Source: CAYJBH01 sp964368815
GTDB lineage: Bacteria > Bacillota > Clostridia > Oscillospirales > Ruminococcaceae
DNA: 30,259 nucleotides
Direction of reading: 5' to 3'
Assembly: GCA_964368815.1 (NCBI GenBank)
Contig: CAYJDA010000026.1
Location: 1-30,259, forward strand
The position numbers and the translations under genes are program-made. Below are positions 1 to 8,025 of this stretch, piece by piece. Numbering within the stretch: position 1 is the stretch's first letter; each line of letters starts with the position of its first letter. The notes below the pieces were generated by a model that was not told the origin of the DNA, did not search any database, and was given only the letters and a program-made list of their open reading frames with translations.

Positions 1-67
1 GAGGGGATGCATCCCCTCTCGGGGCTGTCGAACTTTTTCGACAGCCTGAGCTCCACCGCAGGTGGAG
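1..67. repeat. Tandem hairpin repeat downstream of fucI (partial copy of the 6.0-6.2 kb element)
   Basis: Three adjacent inverted repeats lie between the window edge and the fucI stop codon. They are a perfect 18-bp palindrome at 1-18 (GAGGGGATGCATCCCCTC), a hairpin at 23-46 with 10-bp arms (GGCTGTCGAA / TTCGACAGCC), and a hairpin at 51-67 with 7-bp arms (CTCCACC / GGTGGAG, loop GCA). Bases 1-50 are identical to 6144-6193, but the module that follows differs: here the CTCCACC hairpin, there an AT-rich hairpin. The position just after fucI suggests a role in transcript termination or mRNA end protection. There is no long T-run, so this is not a textbook intrinsic terminator. The element probably continues beyond the window. 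Confidence 0.8.
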
Positions 68-74
68 ATAATGA

Positions 75-1868
75 TTACCTATAAAGCGGGCCGTATGCAT
101 CACAGGCTCGGTAGTCTTGACCTTCTTTATCCATACCAAAGGCATTCCATGCACTTGGGCGGAAGATATCGCAATCCGGTACATTGTGCATACAAACCGG
201 TATTCTCAACATGGAGCAGAGGGTAATAATATCTGCGCCGATGTGTCCATGGCTTATCGCTCCGTGGTTTGCGCCCCAGTTGTTCATAACATCATATGCC
301 GATGCAAACGCTCCTTCGCCGGTTGTTCTCGGAACAAACCAGGTACAAGGCCAGGTGTAGTTGGTAATTTTCCAGATTTTATCTGAAACTTCTTCCGGAA
401 GCTTAACCGTCCATCCCTCAGCAATTTGAACTACAGGACCAAGATTTTTCACAAGGTTTAATCTTATCATGGTAACCGGCATCTCACACTCTGTAACAAA
501 CTGCGATGAATATCCGCCTCCACGGAAATATCCAAACTCAGCAGGGCACCACTCGGTTGCCTCGGCAATGTTTTCTACATCTGTTTGTGTTACATCATAC
601 CATGGCTTAATGCAGTTATTTCCTTTTTCATCAATAGCTGCACCACTGCCGTCAAGACAGGCCGCACCACTATTAATAAGATGAATAATACCGCCATGTT
701 CCTTTGCTAAACCTGTTAGGTCATAGTCTGTTTCAGCCTTAACTGCTTCAGGACTCCAGTAGGTACGAACATCGGCAAATATCTGAGCTTTGTTAGTTAA
801 AAGCTTCATAAACAGCATACCGACGCCGTTAAGAACATCATTTTCGGTTGCTAAAACATAAGGTTCACGGATACCGTTCCAGTCGAACGAAGTATTTAGT
901 ATCGCCTCAGCAAAGTCGCCATTAGGATAAAAATCTGTCCATTGACGCTGACCCTGAAAACCTGCTGCAAGGGCGTTATGTCCCAGCATTTCTTCTTCAC
1001 AGCCTTTTGGAAGATTTGGGTTACCGTTCATTAAGTCCTTGATAATGCAGGCCATCTTAACAACAAATTCCCAATCCTTTTCCTTGCCTTGCGCATCCTT
1101 TTGTAGCTCATCGGGATTAACATCGATACCCACCTTGCATTTATCCTTTGCCCAGGCAAGAGCTTTTTTGTATTCAGCCTCGTCATAGATACCTTCGGAC
1201 ATACGACGAATAATTTCTGTTTCATCAACAGATTCCACCCTCATACCGAGGTAGTCCTGTATAAAATCACTGTCGATAACAGAGCCGGCAATACCCATAC
1301 AGATAGAGCCTATTTGAAGATATGAGGTGCCTCGCATTGTTGCTACTGCAATTGCAGAGCGTCCAAACCGAAGTATTTTCTCAACTACATCATCAGGGAT
1401 TTCGGTTGCATCGGGCGGCTGAACATCATGTCCATAGATTCCGAATGCAGGAAGGCCCTTTTGTGCATATCCGGCAAGTGCGGCGGCAAGATAAACAGCA
1501 CCGGGACGAGCGGTTCCGTTAAAGCCCCAAATTCCCTTGATGTTTGTTTTATTCATATCCATAACCTCGGTACCGTAACACCAACAAGGGGTAACGGTGA
1601 GTGTTATTTCAACGCCTTCTCTCTTAAATTTGTCGGCACATGCAGCGGCTTCTGCAACACGGCTTATTGTTGTATCTGCTATAACCACTTCAACCGGCTC
1701 GCCATTAGAATATCTTAAATTGTCTCTTAGTAGCTTTGCGGCCGATTGTGCCATATTCATAGTTTGAACCTCGAGACTTCCTCGAACATCCAAAGCGCCT
1801 CTGCGACCATCGATTGTTGGTCGGATTCCGATAACCGGATATCTTCCAACAAGTCTATTCTCTGCCAT
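75..1868 (-). CDS. fucI: L-fucose isomerase
   Basis: This cytosolic enzyme interconverts L-fucose and L-fuculose, the first step of L-fucose breakdown; the family also acts on D-arabinose. The 597-residue product matches the usual family length of about 590 along its whole span. Recognisable blocks include IGIRPTIDGRR near the N terminus, TVTPCWCYG (91-99), NGTARPGAVYLAAALAG (117-133), FQGQRQWTDFYPNGD (304-318) and the C-terminal end EGQDYRACDAYGPLYR. The Mn2+ ligands known for the E. coli enzyme correspond to E342 (ATEND), D366 (ADVRTYW) and H535 (ANHG), and all are present. An AAAGGA ribosome binding site lies just upstream of the ATG. The gene diverges from an AraC-type regulator, its probable controller. 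Hairpins follow the stop codon, so it appears to be transcribed alone; no fuculokinase or aldolase gene is in view. Confidence 0.96.
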   Translation of the reverse strand: MAENRLVGRYPVIGIRPTIDGRRGALDVRGSLEVQTMNMAQSAAKLLRDNLRYSNGEPVEVVIADTTISRVAEAAACADKFKREGVEITLTVTPCWCYGTEVMDMNKTNIKGIWGFNGTARPGAVYLAAALAGYAQKGLPAFGIYGHDVQPPDATEIPDDVVEKILRFGRSAIAVATMRGTSYLQIGSICMGIAGSVIDSDFIQDYLGMRVESVDETEIIRRMSEGIYDEAEYKKALAWAKDKCKVGIDVNPDELQKDAQGKEKDWEFVVKMACIIKDLMNGNPNLPKGCEEEMLGHNALAAGFQGQRQWTDFYPNGDFAEAILNTSFDWNGIREPYVLATENDVLNGVGMLFMKLLTNKAQIFADVRTYWSPEAVKAETDYDLTGLAKEHGGIIHLINSGAACLDGSGAAIDEKGNNCIKPWYDVTQTDVENIAEATEWCPAEFGYFRGGGYSSQFVTECEMPVTMIRLNLVKNLGPVVQIAEGWTVKLPEEVSDKIWKITNYTWPCTWFVPRTTGEGAFASAYDVMNNWGANHGAISHGHIGADIITLCSMLRIPVCMHNVPDCDIFRPSAWNAFGMDKEGQDYRACDAYGPLYR

Positions 1869-1903
1869 ATCAACGTCCTTTCTTTTACAATGTTTTATTA
1901 CTT

Positions 1904-1925
1904 CTCACCAAAAGCTTGTGGTGAG
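1904..1925. promoter_or_regulatory. 22-bp near-perfect palindrome in the fucI leader
   Basis: CTCACCAAAAGCTTGTGGTGAG is self-complementary except for one mismatched pair and ends about 36 bp before the fucI start codon. It lies downstream of the predicted fucI -10 box, so it would be in the transcript leader. It could be a DNA operator for a dimeric regulator or an mRNA hairpin. No direct evidence links it to the adjacent AraC-type protein; AraC-family sites are more often direct repeats. Confidence 0.4.
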
Positions 1926-2008
1926 TTATAAGTGCGTTTTGCTAATAAATTTCGGTTAATAATTTTTCTATATGCTAAACCCACCTATAAATAATTTACT
2001 TAATTATG

Positions 2009-2047
2009 ATTATACTATTGATTTTTTTAAATTACTTGTTTTATAAT
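2009..2047. promoter_or_regulatory. Overlapping divergent promoters of fucI and the AraC-type gene
   Basis: On the plus strand TTGATT (2018-2023) and TATAAT (2042-2047) are 18 bp apart and point to the regulator gene at 2082. On the minus strand a perfect TATAAT (plus 2009-2014) points to fucI, but the hexamer 17 bp upstream (plus 2032-2037) reads AAGTAA, a poor -35 box. Two polymerases could not occupy the region together. A weak -35 for fucI fits a promoter that needs an activator. Assigned by motif only. Confidence 0.5.
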
Positions 2048-2081
2048 AGAATAAAGTATAACGATATTGAGGTTTTAAGAG

Positions 2082-2924
2082 ATGCGATATCTTGCCACCC
2101 ATGAAAACTCAAACAGGGGTAGTTTCAAGTTTCCGGTAGAGCTTTACAACATTGACAATAACCACCCACGATATATGATGCCTTTCCACTGGCATATAGA
2201 GTGTGAAATAATTAGGGTTATAAGCGGAAGTTTTAATTTAACGTTAACCGACAACACCGTTGTTTTAAAAGAAGGAGAAGCGGCATTTATTCCAAGCGGT
2301 TGCATCCATGGCGGCACTCCAAACGACTGTGTATATCAGTGTGTGGTATTTTCCTTCGAGCGCCTTATCGGCACTAACGCCTTTATGCAGGAAGAATATG
2401 ATACAATTTTAGGGCAGGGAGATTATATCCCCCCTAAGTTTAACGGCTCTTCAACCGTTTCATCGCTTTTTCATGCACTGGAAAAGCGTTCCCGCGGACA
2501 TGAATTTGTTGTTAGCGGAGCTATCTGTCAAATTGTTGGAGGATTAATGTCGGAGCGTGGAGGATGCACAAATATACTGCATGGTTCCGGCGACCGCAAA
2601 CGTATAAACAGGATAAAAAAAGTTTTAAGACTTATTAGAAACGATTATTCAAAACCTCTCACACTTAAAATGCTGGCAGAGGAGGCGGAGCTAAACTTGC
2701 AATACCTCTGCAAATCTTTTAAACGATTAACCGGCAAAACTCCGATAGACTATTTAAACTACTATCGAATTGAATGTGCCGCTGAGCTGTTGCAGATGGG
2801 TGAAAAAAATGTAACCGAAACGGCATTCGCCTGTGGTTTTAACGACTTGAGCTATTTCATTAAGCTTTTTAATCGATATAAGGGCGTTTCTCCGCGAGAA
2901 TATCAAAAACTTTCGGTAATTTAA
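2082..2924 (+). CDS. AraC-family transcriptional regulator with N-terminal cupin sensor
   Basis: This is a 280-residue DNA-binding regulator, probably of the divergent fucI gene. The N-terminal half has the beta-barrel cupin pattern of sugar-sensing AraC proteins: HWHIECEIIRVISG, then LKEGEAAFIPSGCIHGG. The C-terminal ~100 residues hold two helix-turn-helix motifs, the first in LTLKMLAEEAELNLQYLCKSF and the second in VTETAFACGFNDLSYFIKLF, ending in the typical GVSPREYQ. A GAGG ribosome binding site lies 9 bp before the ATG. Family and fold are clear. The effector (L-fucose, L-fuculose or fuculose-1-phosphate) is inferred only from the neighbouring gene. Confidence 0.9.
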   Translation: MRYLATHENSNRGSFKFPVELYNIDNNHPRYMMPFHWHIECEIIRVISGSFNLTLTDNTVVLKEGEAAFIPSGCIHGGTPNDCVYQCVVFSFERLIGTNAFMQEEYDTILGQGDYIPPKFNGSSTVSSLFHALEKRSRGHEFVVSGAICQIVGGLMSERGGCTNILHGSGDRKRINRIKKVLRLIRNDYSKPLTLKMLAEEAELNLQYLCKSFKRLTGKTPIDYLNYYRIECAAELLQMGEKNVTETAFACGFNDLSYFIKLFNRYKGVSPREYQKLSVI

Positions 2925-2987
2925 TTTTAGCACCGAGTTTGCAAATTTTCATTAATAGTAGTTCATACAAATTTAAGGGATGTTTAC

Positions 2988-3539
2988 ATGATAGAGCAGG
3001 AATATAAAGAACTGATAACTGAAAAACAGTTTCAGGAGTTACTAAAAGAGTTTAATCCGGAATTTATAACAACCCAAACCAACCACTATTTCACCGACAA
3101 AGATGGTATTCTTTCTGAAAACCGAATTACAGTGCGGGTTAGAGAAATAGGCTTAAAATTTAAACTTCAAATTAAGATGCCAATATCCGAATCAAAGGGA
3201 CTTCATGTAAATAAAGAATATGAGGAAGAGCTATCCGAGCTACCCGATTTTTTTGACGAAAAGAAAATTTCTGCAATAATTAACCGTAATATTGGAAGGT
3301 GCTACCCACTTGGATTTCTTACCACGCAAAGACACAGCTATCATTGGAATAAGGATACCGAAATTTGTATTGATAAAAGTAGCTATTTCGATACAGTTGA
3401 CTACGAAATAGAGGTTGAATGCCTCGGCAAACTTGATGAAAAGTTGAAAAAAATTCTTTCTAAGCATAATGTTAACTTTGAGCATGAATGCAAAGGCAAA
3501 TACTCAAGATTTTTAAATAAAACGGAGAGAAAACAATGA
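2988..3539 (+). CDS. CYTH-domain triphosphate-binding protein
   Basis: This is a 183-residue protein of the CYTH superfamily, whose members are class IV adenylate cyclases, thiamine triphosphatases and inorganic triphosphatases acting in a beta-barrel tunnel. The hallmark ExExK signature is at E3-Q-E5-Y-K7. Typical later strands follow: TVRVRE, FKLQIKMP, KEYEEEL, CIDKSSYF and DYEIEVE, supplying the alternating Arg/Lys and Glu residues that bind phosphates and metal. The C-terminal KGKYSRFL is also family-like. The stop codon overlaps the start of the methyltransferase gene by 4 bp, so the two are almost certainly translated together. No CHAD domain is attached. Substrate cannot be told from sequence; a triphosphatase is the most cautious guess. 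Confidence 0.85.
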   Translation: MIEQEYKELITEKQFQELLKEFNPEFITTQTNHYFTDKDGILSENRITVRVREIGLKFKLQIKMPISESKGLHVNKEYEEELSELPDFFDEKKISAIINRNIGRCYPLGFLTTQRHSYHWNKDTEICIDKSSYFDTVDYEIEVECLGKLDEKLKKILSKHNVNFEHECKGKYSRFLNKTERKQ

Positions 3540-4708
3540 CAAAGTTTGAAGATTTATACACCGAAGTTGCAGCTCTTGAACACAAAAATGTGGTTAAAAT
3601 AATTCTTAGCGCCGGCAAGGGAAATTTAAAAAGGGTGAGCTTTCGACCTATAGTTATTAAGGGCGAAAAAAAATGGCAAGAAGAAAAAATAATTAATAAT
3701 AAAGCAATTCATACCAACATTAACTTATTGGAACTTTCCGACAAAATAAAAACGCTTCTTGCAGAAATCCCTATTTCTAATATAAACATTATCCTAACCG
3801 ACAACACGATTTCCTACCGCATAAGCAAAAAAAACAAACTGTTTCGAACAATGCAGAAAAACAGCACGGTAAAGGAGGTTACACTTTCTCACAACAAAGA
3901 AAAAAATTATATACTAAAAGAAGGCGATCCCATCGAGCCACTTGTTGACCTCGGTGTTTTTAGCGCCGACTATAAAGTGAATAAATCAAAGTACGACAAG
4001 TATAAGCAGATAAACCGCTTTGTTGAAATTATAGCTCACGAGCTTGCCGACTTTAACGAGTCTTCTTTAAAAATAATAGATTTCGGCTGTGGCAAATCTT
4101 ACCTCACCTTCATACTCTATTACTATTTTTGTTATATAAAAAAGATAAATGTTTCCATGATTGGCTACGACCTTAAAGAGGATGTTATTTTAAATTGCAA
4201 TAATATTGCTAAAAAGTACGGTTATGATAATTTAATCTTCAAGGTTGGCGATGTGTCCGAAATAGAAACCTCTTGTGATATCGATGCGATAGTATCGTTA
4301 CACGCCTGCGACACCGCTACCGATTACGCTCTTCATTATGCCATGAAAAACAGGATTAAGTATATCTTTTCTGTACCCTGCTGCCAGCACGAAATTAATG
4401 CACAGATAAAAAGTAGCAACGAGCTATCGCTGCTGCTTAAACATGGCCTGTATAAAGAACGTTTTTGTGCGCTTCTAACCGATGCAATCAGATGTGAGGT
4501 ATTAAAAAGCAAAGGATATGAGGTTGACGTTGTAGAGTTTGTTGATATAGAAAACACGCCAAAAAACGCCATGATAAGAGCACGATGTGTTTCCGGCGCT
4601 ACGGCTATCCGGAAAAACAACCAGCTTTTTTCCCTTATTGAAAATCTTGGCATCGAACCCACTATTATCAAGTTGGAAGAAGAGTCAGCTCCGCTTGGTA
4701 GCGTCTGA
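3536..4708 (+). CDS. SAM-dependent methyltransferase of the Methyltransf_32 (RRNAD1/METTL25-like) type
   Basis: This is a 390-residue putative class I methyltransferase. Residues 1-130 form an uncharacterised N-terminal domain that begins with the EHKNVVKIILSAGKGN block. The Rossmann-type domain follows, with the SAM-binding motif IDFGCGKSYL (181-190), an acidic strand end at GYDLKED (210-216), SLHACDTATDYAL (254-266) and SVPCCQHE (279-286). The pattern of a glycine-rich loop, then LHACD, then a PCC motif is characteristic of the RRNAD1/METTL25 group, which is poorly understood in bacteria. Start and stop overlap the CYTH gene as ATGA, so the two are co-translated. The last 24 bp overlap the convergent glycosyltransferase gene. 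The methylated substrate is unknown; RNA or a small molecule are both possible. Confidence 0.8.
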   Translation: MTKFEDLYTEVAALEHKNVVKIILSAGKGNLKRVSFRPIVIKGEKKWQEEKIINNKAIHTNINLLELSDKIKTLLAEIPISNINIILTDNTISYRISKKNKLFRTMQKNSTVKEVTLSHNKEKNYILKEGDPIEPLVDLGVFSADYKVNKSKYDKYKQINRFVEIIAHELADFNESSLKIIDFGCGKSYLTFILYYYFCYIKKINVSMIGYDLKEDVILNCNNIAKKYGYDNLIFKVGDVSEIETSCDIDAIVSLHACDTATDYALHYAMKNRIKYIFSVPCCQHEINAQIKSSNELSLLLKHGLYKERFCALLTDAIRCEVLKSKGYEVDVVEFVDIENTPKNAMIRARCVSGATAIRKNNQLFSLIENLGIEPTIIKLEEESAPLGSV

Positions 4709-5938
4709 TAACACTCCCCTGAACTGCTCTGCAACATATTCCGGCGTACAGTTGTAAAACAGCTTTTTAACGATATCAAACTCAACTTTTTCACCCTTTG
4801 CCTGATGAACAAATTTTATAAATTCATCAACCGAGTTCTCGCTAAATTCGTTGAGTGAATAGCCTAACGGATATTTATCAATATATAACTTTTCGGGGCT
4901 GTCGTCAAACTTCAGGGTGGCAATCAATGCCTTTCCCATAGAAAAATAATCAAACAGTTTGCTTGGCAACTGGTTTTTAAGCATGTTACCTATACTTAAT
5001 AAAACATCAGCATCTTGTTGAATAGCGATCGCAGTTTCCAACTCAACCGGTTTTAGAACTTTAATATTATCGGGATGCATCCTCTCAAATTCGTTTAGCT
5101 TATCGCTTATAATATCACCGACAAAATATATTCTTATCCTGTTGTCTTGATTTAAAACCTTCTCGAAAAACAAAAGAAACCTTTCAGGCGAGCGGTAATA
5201 ATCTTCCATAATCCCACAGTAAACTATGTTAATATAATCCTCGTCAAACAATATGGCCTGCTGTTCACAGTTTTCTATTTCTCTAACATTAGGAAACTCT
5301 GCAACCGACAATTTATCGATATACTTTGAATAGTCCTGTCGGCATTTATATTGATTATACAAGGCGGATGTTGTAAAAATATGATCTGCTTTTTCAAAAT
5401 ATTTTAGCTCAACATCGATTAACTGCTTTTCTTTTTCACCGTTAAGCTCATGCAGTCCCAGAGGGTCGAGTTGATAAATTATTTTAATTGTTTTTGTTTC
5501 ATCAAATAAACTTAAAATATCAAGCGGAGATTGAATCGAAATAATAACATCAAAGCTATTATTTAATAAAAATTCCTTAATAATGTTAATATCTTCACTC
5601 GCAATACAGCGGGATATATAGTCTAAATTTCTGTAACCGTAAGCTATTTTAATTGCTGTTATTGGGTGTTTCTTTATAAACTGCTTAGCAGCACTTTTTC
5701 TATCGCCTCCATTTAACGATACGAATTCTTCAAGATGCGCAAACGGATTTTTTCGTCTCTTTTTTGCTATCAAACTAATATTTTGTCCGATTGTTTGATC
5801 GATATCTTCCTCATCATTGATACCGAAAACACAGCCATAGGTGTCACCCACCGACAGCTGCCCTGCTATCTGCATTATAATTTTATTGGAGGCATTAAGC
5901 CGCTTGCATAGCTCACCGACAAAAAAAAGAATTTTCAT
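4685..5938 (-). CDS. Glycosyltransferase, GT4-like (GT-B fold)
   Basis: This is a 417-residue predicted glycosyltransferase. The N-terminal domain starts MKILFFVGELCKRLNASNK, typical of GT-B enzymes. The C-terminal nucleotide-sugar domain holds INIVYCGIMEDYYRSPERF, IRIYFVGD and the strongly family-like PSKLFDYFSMGKALIAT. No membrane segment is evident, so it should act on the cytosolic face of the membrane or on a soluble acceptor. An upstream GTG at 5944 is also in frame, but the ATG at 5938 is better spaced from the AGGG Shine-Dalgarno sequence (5945-5948). The gene stands alone, is convergent with the methyltransferase, and its 3' end overlaps that gene by 24 bp. Its sugar and acceptor are unknown. 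Confidence 0.82.
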   Translation of the reverse strand: MKILFFVGELCKRLNASNKIIMQIAGQLSVGDTYGCVFGINDEEDIDQTIGQNISLIAKKRRKNPFAHLEEFVSLNGGDRKSAAKQFIKKHPITAIKIAYGYRNLDYISRCIASEDINIIKEFLLNNSFDVIISIQSPLDILSLFDETKTIKIIYQLDPLGLHELNGEKEKQLIDVELKYFEKADHIFTTSALYNQYKCRQDYSKYIDKLSVAEFPNVREIENCEQQAILFDEDYINIVYCGIMEDYYRSPERFLLFFEKVLNQDNRIRIYFVGDIISDKLNEFERMHPDNIKVLKPVELETAIAIQQDADVLLSIGNMLKNQLPSKLFDYFSMGKALIATLKFDDSPEKLYIDKYPLGYSLNEFSENSVDEFIKFVHQAKGEKVEFDIVKKLFYNCTPEYVAEQFRGVLSDATKRS

Positions 5939-5968
5939 AAACACCCTAAAAGTATATATTAAAAAAAA

Positions 5969-5984
5969 TGTTTTTTAAAAAACA
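5969..5984. promoter_or_regulatory. 16-bp AT-rich perfect palindrome upstream of the glycosyltransferase
   Basis: TGTTTTTTAAAAAACA is a perfect inverted repeat about 30 bp upstream of the glycosyltransferase start. It lies where that gene's promoter would be and could be an operator or an intrinsically bent A/T tract. In DNA this AT-rich, chance palindromes are not rare, so the assignment is tentative. Confidence 0.25.
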
Positions 5985-6007
5985 GCAAAAGTTGAAATGA
6001 CCGAGTA

Positions 6008-6219
6008 AGATAATACTCCAGTATTATCTCATAGTGTCAAAAAACCTTGCAAGACTCTTATAAAAGTGGAATTTGGCGACACGCGCGGCAAATTTCACAT
6101 CAACAAATGGCTTCGCAAAGGCATTTGTGGGGGAGGGTACCGGGAGGGGATGCATCCCCTCTCGGGGCTGTCGAACTTTTTCGACAGCCTGAGATAATAC
6201 TCCAGTATTATCTCATAGT
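6008..6219. repeat. Modular multi-hairpin intergenic element bounded by 28-bp direct repeats
   Basis: Identical 28-bp copies at 6008-6035 and 6192-6219 flank a core of 156 bp. Each boundary copy carries a hairpin (GATAATACT / AGTATTATC around CC). Inside the core are a hairpin with arms at 6066-6075 and 6089-6098 (one G-T pair), a second with arms at 6104-6109 and 6122-6127, then the 18-bp palindrome at 6144-6161 and the GGCTGTCGAA / TTCGACAGCC hairpin at 6166-6189. Bases 6144-6193 are identical to 1-50 of the window. The frames are broken or read through hairpins, so it is not coding. It resembles a non-autonomous, MITE-like or REP-like repeat built from interchangeable hairpin modules. It sits between divergent genes (the glycosyltransferase and the DUF4317 gene). 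Confidence 0.75.
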
Positions 6220-6289
6220 TTACGTTTAAATTCAAGCCTATTGTTTTAGATTAAAGCTGCAACAGCATTTACACAGTGATAAATCGGGA

Positions 6290-6318
6290 TTGAATTTGAG
6301 TGTTTATAATGATATAAT
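6290..6318 (+). promoter_or_regulatory. Sigma-A promoter of the DUF4317 gene
   Basis: TTGAAT (6290-6295) and a perfect TATAAT (6313-6318) are separated by 17 bp. Transcription would start near 6325, giving a leader of about 25 nt before the ATG at 6350, with an AGGAG ribosome binding site at 6339-6343. Confidence 0.7.
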
Positions 6319-6349
6319 TAAAATGAACATAGCAAATTAGGAGCAACTT

Positions 6350-7471
6350 ATGACCCAAAAAGAATTTTCTGAACTTCGGCGTCGATTTAATATAGAAAAA
6401 ACTAATATTGGTCTCGTTCGAGGCTGTTTTGTCAATGAATCGGGACAGATTATCTCGCGTTTCTCAGAGTCGTTACACCTTATGAGCAATGGCGATAAAG
6501 AAAAGTTAATCGCTGTTATTAAACGAGCTCTTTCAGGTAGTATAGGTAAAAACTTATTAGATTTATCCTTCTCCACCGCACAGGTTGCCGGAAGTGATGA
6601 ACACCGCCTTTTGATGAACATGGTGAAATCTCAGCTAAAAAACGACGATGCAATTGAACTGTTGTTTTCAAAAATTATAACCTCCGCACAAATTGAGGGT
6701 AGCTACTTAATTTTATGTTGCAATGATAACTACGATGTCCCGTACAAGGATGCTAACGGTGAGGCAAATGGCGAGAGCGACAGTATGCACAGCTATATGG
6801 TGTGTGCGGTTTGTCCTACCAAGCTCACCAAACCAGAGCTTTCGTACATAACATCGGAATGCCGATTTGAAAGCTGCGCTCAAAACACGGTTATTTCCTC
6901 CCCGGTTATTGGATTTACCTTCCCCACCTTCGACGATAGGGCTACCAACATATATAACGTTATCTATTATACAAAAAGCAGTTCCGACATTCAGGAAAAT
7001 TTCATTGAATCTTTATTTAACATTGAACCTCCCATGCCTGCAGACAGCCAAAAGGCCGTTTTTAAAGACATACTTGTTGAAGGGTTAAAGGAAGAATGTA
7101 ATATGGATACCGTTAACGCCGTTAACGAAACAATATCCATGTATATTGAAGAGCAAAAAGAGCTTGAGGCCAACCCTCTACCTTTTATATCTCAACGTGA
7201 ATTTGGCAATATTCTTTCAGATAGCGGTATTAGCAAAGAAAAGGTTGAGGGTTTAGTTAATGATTTTAAGGATAGATTTGGCGAAGATGCCGAGGTAAGT
7301 ATAAAAAATTTAGCCGAAAAAAAACAGGAGCTAACTACACCTGATGTTAAAATTTCAATTAACGTTGATTCACCTGACATTGTTAAAACACAGATAATTG
7401 ACGGCGTAAGATATGTTATGGTTAAAGTTACCGGCGATGTTGAGCTTAACGGAGTACCGATTAAAATATAA
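6350..7471 (+). CDS. DUF4317 domain-containing protein
   Basis: This 373-residue protein is recognised as DUF4317, a family of unknown function widespread in Clostridia. Family-like blocks are the start MTQKEFSELRRRFNIEKTN, the early RGCFVNESGQIISRF, the YLILCCNDNYDVPYKD segment, and VCAVCPTKLTKPELSY followed by GFTFPTFDDRATNIYNVIYY. There is no signal peptide or membrane segment, so it should be cytosolic. A consensus promoter and an AGGAG site precede it. The nitroreductase gene follows after 11 bp with its own AAAGGAG site, so the two are likely co-transcribed. No catalytic motif was recognised and no function is proposed. Confidence 0.88.
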   Translation: MTQKEFSELRRRFNIEKTNIGLVRGCFVNESGQIISRFSESLHLMSNGDKEKLIAVIKRALSGSIGKNLLDLSFSTAQVAGSDEHRLLMNMVKSQLKNDDAIELLFSKIITSAQIEGSYLILCCNDNYDVPYKDANGEANGESDSMHSYMVCAVCPTKLTKPELSYITSECRFESCAQNTVISSPVIGFTFPTFDDRATNIYNVIYYTKSSSDIQENFIESLFNIEPPMPADSQKAVFKDILVEGLKEECNMDTVNAVNETISMYIEEQKELEANPLPFISQREFGNILSDSGISKEKVEGLVNDFKDRFGEDAEVSIKNLAEKKQELTTPDVKISINVDSPDIVKTQIIDGVRYVMVKVTGDVELNGVPIKI

Positions 7472-7482
7472 AAGGAGTTACC

Positions 7483-8025
7483 ATGGATTTTTTCGAACTG
7501 GCTGCAAAAAGAGGTAGTTATCGCGGAATGTACGAGTCAACACCTGTTCCGAGAGAAGATTTAATGCAAATCATGCAGGTAGGAGCTGATGCACCTTCCG
7601 GCTGCAACTCACAGCTAACAGAATTTATTGCGGTTGATGATAAAGAAAAACTATCCAAGATTTATTCACTATTAGAATCTTCAACTGCATTTGTTACCGC
7701 GCCGGCAGTTATATGTGTGTTAACCCGAGCCATACCTGTTTATCGAGACAAGTGTTTCAATGTTCAGGACTACTCAGCCTCAATTCAAAACATGTTACTG
7801 GCAATAACATCGATGGGATACGAGAGTTGCTGGGTGGAAGGGCACATAACCGATGATGACAAGATTGGAAGAAAAATAGCAGATATGCTTAATGTTCCGC
7901 AGGAATATGAGCTGGTTTGTCTGCTACCTATAGGAACACCTAAACAGCCACTAAGGCGACCTATTAAAAAAGCTATTGAAGAGCGAGTCTCTTTTAATAG
8001 TTATGGAGTTAGTAATAGCAACTAA
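7483..8025 (+). CDS. Nitroreductase-family FMN protein
   Basis: This is a 180-residue flavoprotein of the nitroreductase fold, expected to reduce small electrophilic substrates with NAD(P)H using bound FMN. Visible features are the N-terminal RGSYRGM segment, where the family carries a phosphate-binding RRSIR-like motif, then DAPSGCNSQLTEFIAV (matching APSxxNxQ), the QDYSASIQNMLLAITSMGYESCWVEG helix-and-loop, and the C-terminal YELVCLLPIGTPKQP. It is shorter than many nitroreductases, in keeping with the small clostridial subgroup. The gene lies 11 bp downstream of the DUF4317 gene in an apparent two-gene operon. Substrate unknown. Confidence 0.88.
   Translation: MDFFELAAKRGSYRGMYESTPVPREDLMQIMQVGADAPSGCNSQLTEFIAVDDKEKLSKIYSLLESSTAFVTAPAVICVLTRAIPVYRDKCFNVQDYSASIQNMLLAITSMGYESCWVEGHITDDDKIGRKIADMLNVPQEYELVCLLPIGTPKQPLRRPIKKAIEERVSFNSYGVSNSN

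Noticed and set aside
6008..6219. CRISPR array
   Set aside because: Only two identical repeats flank one long 156-bp core made of hairpins, with no regular spacers and no cas genes in the window.
6047..6229. 60-codon plus-strand frame inside the repeat element
   Set aside because: It runs through several hairpins and the direct repeat, has no ribosome binding site and resembles no protein.
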